64,000 nt of DNA from Leucothrix mucor DSM 2157 (GCF_000419525.1 NZ_ATTE01000001.1:744001-808000); one strand, 5' to 3'; numbered from the stretch's first letter, positions 9,084-16,692 are shown. The notes: generated from the sequence alone by a model not told the origin. Made by a program: numbers and translations.

Positions 9084-10459
9084 ATGTATCGTCAGCAGCT
9101 TGATTTTCTGAAGAAGTGGTTACAAAACAGCAAACGTAAACCTCTGATAATTAGAGGGCGCGGCAAGTGGGTAAGTCCACTTTGGTCGAGCTATTTGCAC
9201 GTGAGCAATCACTTTCGTTGATGAGTGTAAATCTTGAGCGTTATCCTGAGCTGGAAAGCGTCTTTACCAGTAATGACCCCCAGCAAATACTTAATGCCAT
9301 TGAAGTACTGCCTAGAATGCCCGAATATCAGGACGCTTCATTATTATTTCTGGATGAGATTCAGGCGACTCCGCAAGCAATTCCTGCCTTGCGTTATTTC
9401 TACGAGGATCTGCCCAGTTTACCTTTGATTAGTGCGGGCTCCTTGCTGGAATTTACGTTATCTGACCATAAGTTTTCCATGCCTGTCGGCAGAGTTCAGT
9501 ACCTACACATGGGGCCAATGGTGTTCTCTGAGTTTCTGGCGGCACTCGGTGAAGATAAATTACATCAAATAATCACTCAATATTCATTGCATGACACCAT
9601 CCCTGAGGTGGCCCATAAGCGTTTATTACAATTATTGCGTCAGTATTATTTTGTAGGAGGAATGCCGGAAGCAGTGGCCGCTTATGTGGAAAACCGAAGT
9701 TTTCAGGCAGTGAGCGAAGTGCATAACTCGATCATTGACACCTACCGTGAAGATTTTCCAAAGTATGGAAATCGACGTGATCTTAATCGTATGTTGAATG
9801 TGTTTAACTTTGCTGCACGTAATGCCGGAGTAAAAGTCAAATACAGCAATATTTCTCGAGAAGAGCAAAGTGCCACACTGAAAAAAGATTTGGAGTTGCT
9901 ATGTATGGCACGAGTAGTTAGCAAGGTGGTACATAGCCATTGCTCAGGGTTACCATTACAAGCAAGTCTGGATGAAAAGACTTACAAGTTATTGTTTTTA
10001 GATGTTGGATTAATGAATGCAATATGCGGACTTAATGGTCAGACCCTCTCACAAATGGATGACCACAAACTCATCAATGAAGGCGCGATTGCCGAGCAAT
10101 TTATTGGTCAGCACTTGCAGGCATTGTTGTCTGAAAGCCCTAACCGAGAGCTAACCTATTGGCTGCGGGAGGGACGCTCCTCCAATGCTGAAGTGGATTA
10201 TGTGGTTGCCTTATCTGGTGAGATAGTGCCGATTGAAATCAAATCAGGGACCAGCGGTAGCATGAGATCGCTGCATCAATTTATGGGAGAGAAACAATCG
10301 CGAATGGCAGTGCGTTTTGATGCGTCTTTACCGTCAGCGACTACTGTAGAGACAACGATCTCGCAGGGTAAGCAGTCTAAAGCGGTTAGTTACCCGCTGT
10401 ATTCATTGCCATTATATTTGGTTGAAAGGCTACATGAGGTGATTGACGCAGTGGATTAA
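9084..10459 (+). pseudogene. AAA ATPase with DUF4143, frameshifted in Walker A
   Basis: The protein is a typical AAA_14/DUF4143 ATPase of about 458 aa, but the reading frame breaks at the P-loop. From ATG 9084 (AAGG four bases upstream) the frame reads MYRQQLDFLKKWL...LIIRG and then runs out of frame; the rest (GKSTLVELF onward) is in another frame from about 9160. Inserting one G in the run at 9158-9160 would restore the usual RGARQVGKST motif, so a single base is missing. The remainder is intact: Walker B LLFLDEIQ, the sensor SAGSLLEF, and a C-terminal nuclease-like fold with EVDYV and EIKSG. If not a sequencing error, the gene is dead or makes a P-loop-less fragment from GTG 9167. Such ATPases are common near defence and toxin-antitoxin genes; their function is poorly known. 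Confidence 0.8.
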
Positions 10460-10470
10460 TTGCCTGAGCT

Positions 10471-10695
10471 TTAGTGGTAGTGTTTCGGTAGCGGCGTGCC
10501 GCTAATCGTCATGCCATCTGGCCACAGGGCTTCACCCCAGGCATACCACTGCGGGCGCTGGGGCAGCGGATACATGCGCACATCATCCGCTTTTTGATCA
10601 ACCAGCACTTCTATTGCGGCGGTTAACTCCTCGCGGTCGGCCTCGTTTAACACGGCAATAAACACCGACTTTTGCATGGCAATGGCTTGGCTTTT
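10471..10695 (-). pseudogene. Truncated duplicate of cas2 (3' part only)
   Basis: About 215 bp match the 3' two-thirds of the cas2 gene at 14027-14335 at roughly 95% identity by eye, including the stop and the bases after it. The match begins at MQKSVFIAVLNEADREE and runs to PLPKHYH; the first 34 or so residues, with the beta strand and Asp of the Cas2 ferredoxin fold, are missing. The similarity ends abruptly at about 10695, where unrelated sequence leading to the primase-helicase gene begins. It is a remnant of a cas2 copy cut by an insertion or rearrangement. A 68-aa peptide could still be made but cannot be a working Cas2. Confidence 0.85.
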
Positions 10696-10805
10696 GTTTA
10701 CCCCCCTGAAAACACTGATTGTATACCTGCTAGTTTAGGCAGAAGCGGGTAGACACATCTGTTTTTTACAAGCTTGCGGTGCGCATTACTAGAAAAGGAA
10801 GCGGC

Positions 10806-13160
10806 TTACCCGCTTGAAGAAGTACAGGATGATTTAACCGAGTAGCCCATCGTCTTATAACTTTTTTCTCGCTTTTTAAACATTCGTTCAAGCATAGGTA
10901 TATTTATATCAACATAGTCGAAAATCGTGACTTCATCCTTACCTTCAGATTCTCGATGAATCCTACCAGCATATTGGGCCAGTGAACCTTTCCAAGCTAT
11001 AGGCATCGCGAGAAATAGAGTATCGAGCCTTGGTAAATCAAAGCCTTCACCCACATACTTCCCAGTCGCTACGACCACACTTGCGGTGTGTAGGCATTCT
11101 TCTACTTTCCTTCGTTCTACAGCTCGCATGGAGCCTTTTAAAATGACAGAGTTCACTCCGTTTTCTATGAGCAGCTTGTGGATTCTCTCTGCATGTGCTC
11201 TTCGCTCAGTTAGCACGAGTGGGTGTTTCGATGAGACAACATGCTTAAGTACGTCGTCAATAATCCTTTGGGTGCGATTATCATTTTCTAAAATCCATTG
11301 GTAGACATCACTGATTTTGGGTCGCTCGGCTGGATTAACCAATTTTTCAGGAGGTTGGTCGTCTATTTGGGTAACGATAACCTCTTGTTTAAACTGAGCA
11401 CCATGGTTCGGCTTCATTTTGTGACGAATGGGGCCTACTGTCATAAAGATGATTTTCTGATGTCCATCTTGTCTGTCTGGTGTTGCTGTCAGTCCTAGCA
11501 CAAACTTAGCCCTAGCTTCATTTAATACCATTTCGAACCGTGGCGCTGAGACATGGTGGCACTCATCAACGATAACCTGGCCATAATTCTGCACTATTGA
11601 GTCGACTGTATTGTCTCTTTTATTAATCAAGCTTTGGTAGGTCGCGATATCGATGAGCCCAGTTGGTTTTTTCTTCCCGCCACCAATCACTCCTACCTCA
11701 ACACCAGGTAAAAAAGTTTGAAGTCTCTCCTGCCACTGGCTCAGCAACTGTCGGCTATGAGTCAAAATAAGTGTGTTCGTTTTTCGTTTAGCAATAATGC
11801 CAATGGCTGTTACTGTTTTACCGAAAGCAGTTGGCGCATACAAAATTCCTGTGTCGTGTTTGCTCATTATTTTGACCGCTAAGGATTGATTTTCTCTCAG
11901 TTTAACCAGTAACTTCAGCCCCTTTAACTCTATTCCTTCCTGTCGTTTGTCATTGATATCGATGCTTATGTTTTGCTCTTTAAGTAAGTCAATAGCTTCA
12001 TCAGCGCAACCACGCGGTAATGCTAGGTAACCCTGTTCTATTTTGGCACAAGTGATAAATCTTGGAATACCGTGGGTTGAGAACCTTAACGCTTGGGTTT
12101 TAAAAAATACCGGGTTTGAGAAACTGGCTAGCTTTCGTAATTGGGCAATGAGCAATGCCGGAGTTTCACTAAGCTTGAGGTAAAAGTGATTTGCCAACGT
12201 TACGGTTATTCGTTTCGGAGGATTTTCAATGAATAACGGTTTTATCTTAGCTGTTTGTTCCCACGGCAGGCTTCTATCGGCAAGATCTTGTTCTTGCGGT
12301 TGTATCAGGCTGGGAGATATTTGAGAAAGCAACTTCGATAGTGTTTGTTGAGACACGGTTTTAATTTGCGCCAGATGATCCCACTGATCAGAGTAGGGTA
12401 GTAAGGACTGGCCTACGAAGCAGCTATAACCAGATTTACGTGCCTCTTTCTGTAGTGGTAGCGCAATGAGATTTCCAAATCCTCCTTCTGGCATGATGTC
12501 TTGACTTGGAAATAAGCGATCGTAGGCGTCGAACGATAGGCTGGGATAAATCTCCATTGCTTTATCAAGTAAGGAGAACCCAAGCAATCGAACCTCTTTA
12601 GCCTGGACAGGTTCGGAGAAAAATATCCAGAGGTGAGCTCCATTTCCAGAGCGTGAGACTTCAATGGTGTGCGGAATGTCAAATTGAGAACAGGCTTCTG
12701 ACATCGCTTTTACAGCATCTTGCCAGCCTGCTTTATCAAAGTCTGCGGCAAGTAGGTAGCAGGAATTATCGGGAAGCAGAGGGTAAAGCCCAACGACTTG
12801 CCTTCCCGATAGGTGATCATAAAGTACTTGTTGATTGAGTAATGTATATTTTCGATTAACGCACTCGCTGCACTTTATTCGGGGTTTTTCACAAAGACCC
12901 TTTACCCATTCATTGTCACAAGCTACAGAGTATCCACTTCGACCTTTAGTACTTTGCCAACGGGTAGCAAAAATATCTGTTCTACCTTTGAAAAGGCTTT
13001 CGAATACAGATATCTTTTGCTGGATTGTTAGTTTTGATTGCGTTTGACTATTTTGCTGTTGAATCAGACTTTGGCGTTTGTGCAACAGCTGCTGCTTCTC
13101 AGCTTCCAGCTCAAGAATACGCTGATCAATGATTTTTATTTCATCGACCCAGTCAGCCAT
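10806..13160 (-). CDS. Primase-helicase: AEP domain fused to SF2 helicase (TOTE-type)
   Basis: 784 aa. Domains in order: N-terminal coiled coil (about 10-45); a cysteine cluster C90-x6-C97-x2-C100, probably zinc binding; an archaeo-eukaryotic primase domain with the DxD pair Asp140/Asp142 in LLAADFD and His176 in SGNGAHLWIFF; a linker; and an SF2 helicase with Walker A APTAFGKT (442-449), DECH (532-535), GLTATP and a late AGRIHR motif VI. This primase plus DEAH-like helicase arrangement is known from the TOTE conflict systems and from related genes in mobile elements. It likely makes or copies nucleic acid at a damaged or invading replicon; the exact role is unknown. It follows the small gene and the PIN gene by 17 bp in one operon and sits exactly between two fragments of a duplicated cas1-cas2 pair, which suggests arrival as a cassette. 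Confidence 0.85.
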   Translation of the reverse strand: MADWVDEIKIIDQRILELEAEKQQLLHKRQSLIQQQNSQTQSKLTIQQKISVFESLFKGRTDIFATRWQSTKGRSGYSVACDNEWVKGLCEKPRIKCSECVNRKYTLLNQQVLYDHLSGRQVVGLYPLLPDNSCYLLAADFDKAGWQDAVKAMSEACSQFDIPHTIEVSRSGNGAHLWIFFSEPVQAKEVRLLGFSLLDKAMEIYPSLSFDAYDRLFPSQDIMPEGGFGNLIALPLQKEARKSGYSCFVGQSLLPYSDQWDHLAQIKTVSQQTLSKLLSQISPSLIQPQEQDLADRSLPWEQTAKIKPLFIENPPKRITVTLANHFYLKLSETPALLIAQLRKLASFSNPVFFKTQALRFSTHGIPRFITCAKIEQGYLALPRGCADEAIDLLKEQNISIDINDKRQEGIELKGLKLLVKLRENQSLAVKIMSKHDTGILYAPTAFGKTVTAIGIIAKRKTNTLILTHSRQLLSQWQERLQTFLPGVEVGVIGGGKKKPTGLIDIATYQSLINKRDNTVDSIVQNYGQVIVDECHHVSAPRFEMVLNEARAKFVLGLTATPDRQDGHQKIIFMTVGPIRHKMKPNHGAQFKQEVIVTQIDDQPPEKLVNPAERPKISDVYQWILENDNRTQRIIDDVLKHVVSSKHPLVLTERRAHAERIHKLLIENGVNSVILKGSMRAVERRKVEECLHTASVVVATGKYVGEGFDLPRLDTLFLAMPIAWKGSLAQYAGRIHRESEGKDEVTIFDYVDINIPMLERMFKKREKSYKTMGYSVKSSCTSSSG

Positions 13161-13177
13161 TAAATATTGATGAAGTG

Positions 13178-13387
13178 CTAGTTTGTAGCTGCTTGTATTG
13201 CATCAAATAACTCGTCGACGCTTGGATTTCCCAAAAGCGTATGGCGCTCCTCAGTATAATTACCATGTCCTTGCTCATACTGTTGTATGAATCGAATAAA
13301 GCCAGTAGAGCCTAATTGCTTATGCAAAGCTTGATAGGCTATTGTCTGGATTTCTCTTTCTGTGGGGTAGCTAATTATGGCGCTCAT
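13178..13387 (-). CDS. Small antitoxin-like protein paired with PIN toxin
   Basis: 69 aa from the ATG at 13387, which shares one base with the stop of the PIN gene (TAATG) and has AGGAG eight bases upstream; a longer start at 13408 has no such site. The protein is mostly helical (YPTEREIQTIAYQALHKQ, then a polar tail ending VDELFDAIQAATN) and acidic overall. No DNA-binding motif is obvious. Size, translational coupling and partner point to the antitoxin of a VapC-like pair. The order is unusual, toxin first and antitoxin second. The next gene downstream is the primase-helicase, 17 bp away, so all three genes probably share one transcript. Confidence 0.65.
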   Translation of the reverse strand: MSAIISYPTEREIQTIAYQALHKQLGSTGFIRFIQQYEQGHGNYTEERHTLLGNPSVDELFDAIQAATN

Positions 13388-13821
13388 TATAAAATCTCCT
13401 GTACCCAAGCAAGTGGGTTGCTAGCTGTGAGCTTAACATCCGGTAGTTGCTTGATCTTCTTCAATAAACGGTCATCTGTGGTCAAAAACACGTCTGCGTG
13501 TGCCTCTGCACATGCTAAATGTAAAGCATCAAACGCTTTAATTCCTGACTGCTCAAAGTATCTGGCACGCTCTCTAAAGGAAGGTTGCAATCTAATATTG
13601 AGTTGTGCCGAACTTAATATCAATTCTAGGTATTGACGCTTGTCAGGTGCTGTAATCTTTTGAACTTCATAGCTTAGTACATCACTCGTTAACAGGGCCC
13701 ACCCATCTTGTTCGCACAGGGACAGAATCGTTTTAACCGCTTCAGCTTCTAAATGAATTCTGGGGTAAGACTGATCATCGAATGGACGATTCAAACAGCA
13801 ATTATCAAGGTAAATGTTCAT
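13387..13821 (-). CDS. PIN-domain ribonuclease toxin (VapC-like)
   Basis: 144 aa, the whole protein is one PIN domain. The first acid is in MNIYLDNC (Asp6), a middle Glu in EVQKI, the third acid in FDALHLACAEAHADVF, and the last pair in TTDDRLL; these are the four acidic positions that bind Mg2+ in PIN nucleases. VapC-type toxins cut tRNA or rRNA when not held by the antitoxin; the target here cannot be told. It opens a three-gene operon: PIN, 69-aa partner (overlap of one base) and AEP-helicase. It may stabilise the inserted cassette or serve as an abortive-infection element. Confidence 0.8.
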   Translation of the reverse strand: MNIYLDNCCLNRPFDDQSYPRIHLEAEAVKTILSLCEQDGWALLTSDVLSYEVQKITAPDKRQYLELILSSAQLNIRLQPSFRERARYFEQSGIKAFDALHLACAEAHADVFLTTDDRLLKKIKQLPDVKLTASNPLAWVQEIL

Positions 13822-13827
13822 TAGTTA

Positions 13828-14016
13828 CTAGTCCGATAGCCCATGCTTCAGATAAATACTAGCATAATAGCCTTTGTCATAATGAATATCTTTATAGCCA
13901 CAAAAAGCAATCAGGGCGCAATTCTCACTGTCAAAACCAAAATACTGTAATAGTACCGTCTGCGATGCCATAAACCAGAGATCCAGCAATAGCCTTTGCA
14001 AGCCTTTGCAAGCCAT
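13828..14016 (-). pseudogene. Relic of the cas1-like gene (internal fragment)
   Basis: An open frame of 62 codons contains GLQRLLLDLW-x3-SQTVLLQYFGFDSE, which aligns with CLKRLLPMLAAQQTVLLKHFGFDSE inside the Cas1-like protein encoded at 14322-15086; the DNA is similar at about 70% over some 40 bp (around 13915-13975). After FGFDSE the similarity ends and the following residues are not Cas-like. Taken with the cas2 fragment at 10471-10695, this looks like the other half of a cas1-cas2 copy interrupted by the PIN/primase-helicase cassette. Two direct copies of CAAGCCTTTG lie at its 5' edge (about 13990-14010). Not expected to be functional. Confidence 0.7.
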
Positions 14017-14026
14017 TGCCTGATCT

Positions 14027-14335
14027 TTAGTGGTAGTGTTTTGGTAGCGGCGTGCCGCTAATCGTCATGCCATCTGGCCACAGCGCCTCACCCCAGGCAT
14101 ACCACTGCGGGCGCTGGGGCAGCGGATACATGCGCACATCATCCGCTTTTTGATCAATCAGCGCTTCTATTGCCGCAGTTAGCTCCTCGCGGTCGGCCTC
14201 GTTTAACACGGCAATAAACACCGACTTTTGCATGGCAATGGCTTGGCTTTTGAGCAAGCGATGCACCCGCTGCAAGCGTCGGGAATCACTAATGTCGTAG
14301 GCGATTAGATAGGGCTTTTGTTTAGTTCGGCTCAT
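14027..14335 (-). CDS. cas2: Cas2 (set B, paired with Cas1-like beta-domain protein)
   Basis: 102 aa from the ATG at 14335, which overlaps the end of the upstream cas1-like gene by 14 bp; a start four codons earlier is possible. The ferredoxin-like start KPYLIAYDISDSRRLQRVHRLLK with the conserved Asp, and the SVFIAVLNEADREEL strand, mark it as Cas2, the structural partner of Cas1 in spacer capture. The tail is longer than in many Cas2 proteins and ends in a proline-rich ISGTPLPKHYH. It differs clearly from the Cas2 of set A (16265-16549), so the locus carries two Cas2 types. A truncated near-identical copy is at 10471. Confidence 0.9.
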   Translation of the reverse strand: MSRTKQKPYLIAYDISDSRRLQRVHRLLKSQAIAMQKSVFIAVLNEADREELTAAIEALIDQKADDVRMYPLPQRPQWYAWGEALWPDGMTISGTPLPKHYH

Positions 14336-15086
14336 GTTCAATCTCATAAAAACGGTGCCACAGGCTATCGACCCAAGCGCGCGTTTTGCGCTCCAGTACA
14401 GGGCTGTGCTGTTGAAAATAATGAATCAGCTGGTTGCGGCGCTTGCCCGTGGGTAACTGCCCGTTGGCAGCCAGCGCCCAAAGCTCCCACTCCAGCAGTT
14501 CAATAAATTGCTGTAATAATCCCCGCGTAGCCGGAGCGGGGCGCAACACCTCGCTATCAAAGCCAAAGTGTTTTAGTAGCACGGTTTGTTGCGCCGCCAG
14601 CATAGGCAGTAAACGCTTCAAGCAATCGGCCCAGTAATAAAACTGGTGATCCAGACAAATCAGCTCGTTTAAACGGGCTTTGATAAACGCCGGCTCGTAC
14701 TGTGAACGCGGCAACCGGAAGCGCTTTTGCAAGTGCAGAATCTGCCGCCGATGCTGTGCCTGAAACCAGTGATCCAGCAAGTACAATTGCGAGCGGGACT
14801 CGTGCAGCTCTAATACATGTGACTGCAAAGTTTGCTGGCGGTAGTCGGTGCCAAAACAAATGCCGACATACTCACCGCCGGAGCCTGCAATCACCACCGG
14901 AATATTGTTTGAAAGGCAGGCCGCCAGCAGCGTTGAAGAAAGCTCCAGATGGCCATTGATAATGACGCGTGAAATGCGCTGTAGTGGAAACCAGACATCG
15001 GCCAGCTGCTGAGAAGTGACACGAATGGCATTGTGCTCCAGCTTAGCCCGCAGCACCTGATTGCCATCCAGATATAAAGGCTTCAT
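14322..15086 (-). CDS. Cas1-like protein: N-terminal beta domain, no clear nuclease motif
   Basis: 254 aa from the ATG at 15086 (AGGAG nine bases upstream); the open frame extends further up but without support. Residues 1-85 (MKPLYLDGNQVLRAKL, then VWFPLQRISRVIINGHLELSS and LSNNIPVVIAGSGGEYVG) follow the Cas1 N-terminal beta domain, which forms the Cas1 dimer interface. The remaining 170 residues are helical (LLPMLAAQQTVLLKHFGFDSE, LLEWELWALAANG) but show none of the Cas1 signatures: no EGxAA helix glutamate, no FLH, no SLALDL. The missing nuclease half is present in a separate gene at 15589-16215. This protein could supply the dimerisation half in trans, or be a degenerate Cas1 with another role. 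It is translationally coupled to cas2 (set B). The adjacent array leader lies upstream, transcribed the opposite way. Confidence 0.7.
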   Translation of the reverse strand: MKPLYLDGNQVLRAKLEHNAIRVTSQQLADVWFPLQRISRVIINGHLELSSTLLAACLSNNIPVVIAGSGGEYVGICFGTDYRQQTLQSHVLELHESRSQLYLLDHWFQAQHRRQILHLQKRFRLPRSQYEPAFIKARLNELICLDHQFYYWADCLKRLLPMLAAQQTVLLKHFGFDSEVLRPAPATRGLLQQFIELLEWELWALAANGQLPTGKRRNQLIHYFQQHSPVLERKTRAWVDSLWHRFYEIEHEPN

Positions 15087-15159
15087 GTGGTTTGCTCCTG
15101 TGAATATCGCTGATTGTATGTGCGCTAGTGTAGCCAGAGGCAGGGGCATAATTCAGCCT

Positions 15160-15342
15160 TTACAAGCTTGCGGGAAGTGACAGGCAGCTGATTTGGGTGG
15201 ATAATGCAAACTCACCGCTGGACTGTTTATTAAATTCACGTAGTTGGTTAAAGAATGTTCAAACCTAACTTTTTGAAAACTGAAAATCCTGACAAGGGCC
15301 CTTGCAAGTTATTGAAAGTAAAGGTCGAAAAAGGTGCCCGCG
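15160..15342 (+). promoter_or_regulatory. CRISPR leader of array 1
   Basis: About 183 bp that match the region before array 2 (17414-17596) closely over their whole length, from AAGCTTGCGGGAAGTGACAG to GGTGCCCGCG just before the first repeat. The shared block includes GGGTGGATAATGCAAACTC and CACGTAGTTGGTTAAA. Such conservation next to the first repeat marks a leader: array promoter plus Cas1-Cas2 docking site. The degenerate final repeat lies at the other end, which agrees with this orientation. Confidence 0.85.
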
Positions 15343-15516
15343 GTGAAAACGATGCCCTGATGAAGAAGGGATTAAGACCGATCTGTTACAGCCTGACTAC
15401 GTTCTGACAGAGCGTGAAAACGATGCCCTGATGAAGAAGGGATTAAGACATACTTCATTGCTCATCGTTTGTACCACTCATCAGTGAAAACGGTGCCCTG
15501 ATGAAGAAGGGATTAA
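15343..15516 (+). CRISPR. CRISPR array 1 (3 repeats, 2 spacers)
   Basis: 36-bp repeats at 15343-15378, 15414-15449 and 15484-15516; the last loses its final GAC. Spacers are 35 and 34 bp (15379-15413, 15450-15483). The repeat begins GTGAAAACGATGCC and ends GAAGGGATTAAGAC; it can form a short CCCT/AGGG hairpin with loop GATGAAGA, followed by the 8-nt ATTAAGAC, a plausible crRNA 5' handle resembling the ATTGAAAC of type III systems. The array sits between the two cas1 halves, on the opposite strand. Confidence 0.95.
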
Positions 15517-15520
15517 ACAA

Positions 15521-15568
15521 AAACACCCACAATCGCACTACAGATACATAATGCGCTTGTGGGTGTTT
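15521..15568 (-). terminator. Terminator of the cas2-cas1 (set A) transcript
   Basis: Perfect 12-bp stem (AAACACCCACAA, 15521-15532; TTGTGGGTGTTT, 15557-15568) with further inner pairing CGCA/TGCG. Read on the - strand it is followed by TTTTTGTTT, a good T-tract, and lies 21 bp after the stop of the Cas1 nuclease gene. On the + strand it also lies just behind the last repeat and may end the array transcript. Confidence 0.8.
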
Positions 15569-15588
15569 GTTCTAAGTAAGCTGCTATT

Positions 15589-16215
15589 TTAAGCGGGCAG
15601 ATCCTGCTGAAATGCCTCCAGCCTTTTCCGCAAATGCCGAATCTGCCAACGCATGGCCCGCATAATCGGTTTTAACTGCGCCTCATACGCCATATAAAAA
15701 CGATAGCGTCCGGCTTTGGCGAGCAGGCAGCCGTTCTGATCGGTGGTAAAATCGTCCGCGCGCAATTCCCGCTCATTAAACAAGCGCCAAACAAACTCAT
15801 CCACATGCGGTCGCCAGGGCTCGATGAGGTCGGCGGCGAGCGAGTCGCGACTGTATTTCGGCTCATGTAAAAAGCCCAACATCGGGTCCAAACCCTGAGC
15901 GTAAGCCAGCTGTACGGCGCGCGAATGCAGCAAGGTGTAAGCCAGCGATAAACAGGCATTCACCGGATCGGGTGGCGGGCGACGTTTGCGACCGGTAAAG
16001 CTCAGTGACTCGGCAAAAAACAACTGATACGCCCCAAACCCAATCCGCGCCGCATTGCCTTCAATGCCTCGCAAGCGCACCACGTCGACCGGTGTTTGCA
16101 GGCTTGCCACCGTATCTGATAATTGATCGATAGCTTTGGTTAGCGGATAGCGTAAATCGGCTCGGGCCTCCAGCTGGCGTTGTAAAAATCGGCGTTGGTT
16201 GCGGACTTTAGCCAT
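15589..16215 (-). CDS. cas1: Cas1 nuclease domain as a free-standing protein
   Basis: 208 aa from the ATG at 16215. It starts where a full-length Cas1 (about 330 aa) is roughly one third through: MAKVRNQRRFLQRQ corresponds to the AKxRNQ helix after the beta domain. From there all signatures of the catalytic alpha-helical half are present: Glu52 in RGIEGNAAR, FTGRKRRPPPDPVNACLSLAYTLL, His117 in GLDPMLGFLH and Asp129 in SLAADLIEPWRP. These are the three metal-binding residues of the integrase site. The beta domain is absent; only 49 bp separate this start from the preceding cas2 stop, leaving no room for it. A Cas1-like beta domain is encoded separately at 14322-15086. Either the two work as a split Cas1, or this gene is an N-terminally truncated but otherwise intact remnant. 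Confidence 0.85.
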   Translation of the reverse strand: MAKVRNQRRFLQRQLEARADLRYPLTKAIDQLSDTVASLQTPVDVVRLRGIEGNAARIGFGAYQLFFAESLSFTGRKRRPPPDPVNACLSLAYTLLHSRAVQLAYAQGLDPMLGFLHEPKYSRDSLAADLIEPWRPHVDEFVWRLFNERELRADDFTTDQNGCLLAKAGRYRFYMAYEAQLKPIMRAMRWQIRHLRKRLEAFQQDLPA

Positions 16216-16264
16216 CAATTTTGAGTTGGGTATTTTTGCGGTCGAGGTAGAGTGTTGTCATGGT

Positions 16265-16549
16265 TTATCCCACATAAAAGCAATTGCCATCATCTGGCGA
16301 GAGGGCGCGCCCGAGTGTAATCACTTGTTGGCGCGGATCGAGTCGGATGCAGATTAAGCTATCCACGGCATCGTCGATGATCATAGATAAGGTGGCTAAT
16401 AAATCGCCACGCTCAGCATCGGATAGCCAGCACTCATGCACCGACTGCTGCCCGCCGGTTGCAAAGCCGCGTGTGGCCTTGAGCGCGGCCCGTCGCCGTT
16501 TTGTCTGGCGAATGTCGTAGGCAATAAGGTAAAGGTTTCGATTTTTCAT
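16265..16549 (-). CDS. cas2: Cas2 (set A, paired with Cas1 nuclease domain)
   Basis: 94 aa, complete. LYLIAYDIRQTKRRRAALK holds the first beta strand and conserved Asp, followed by GFATGGQQSVHECWLSDAER, a stretch typical of Cas2 in type I and type III loci, and the closing strand LICIRLDPRQ. The role is to bridge two Cas1 dimers and bind protospacer DNA during integration. It is upstream of the Cas1 nuclease-domain gene by 49 bp and probably co-transcribed, ending at the hairpin at 15521-15568. It is only distantly similar to the set B Cas2 at 14027. Confidence 0.92.
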   Translation of the reverse strand: MKNRNLYLIAYDIRQTKRRRAALKATRGFATGGQQSVHECWLSDAERGDLLATLSMIIDDAVDSLICIRLDPRQQVITLGRALSPDDGNCFYVG

Positions 16550-16590
16550 GGGGTGAGTTTAAGCATAAGGCGCGTGTGGATTCAGCGCTT

Positions 16591-16608
16591 ACAAGCTTGT
16601 GGGAAGTG
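16591..16608 (+). repeat. Isolated copy of the leader-edge motif
   Basis: ACAAGCTTGTGGGAAGTG is the same sequence that opens the leaders at about 15161, 17416 and 19543. Here it stands alone, between cas2 (set A) and the membrane-protein gene, with no array behind it. A weaker copy (ACAAGCTTGCGG) is at about 10768-10779. Confidence 0.75.
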
Positions 16609-16692
16609 CTACTGACATAATCAGGATAGTAACTGCATCTTTGTGCTAATATTATGCATCTTTATTGATCAAAGTAATCAGTGGCTGGCGTT

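Noticed and set aside
10696-13827. Insertion sequence or transposon as carrier of the PIN/helicase cassette
   Set aside because: No transposase, terminal inverted repeats or clear target duplication were seen at the borders; only a partial leader-edge motif near 10768.
14557-14859. Alternative frame on the - strand with a signal-peptide-like stretch (VPLAIVLAGSLVSGTASAA)
   Set aside because: Lies wholly inside the cas1-like gene in another frame; the resemblance to a signal peptide comes from GC-rich codons.
14702-14959. Open frame of 85 aa on the + strand within the cas1-like gene
   Set aside because: Antisense shadow of a coding region with recognisable Cas1 beta-domain sequence; no ribosome site and no family resemblance.
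15589-16215. Missing Cas1 N-terminus hidden in another frame upstream
   Set aside because: Only 49 bp lie between this gene and cas2 (set A), and none of the frames there gives beta-domain sequence.
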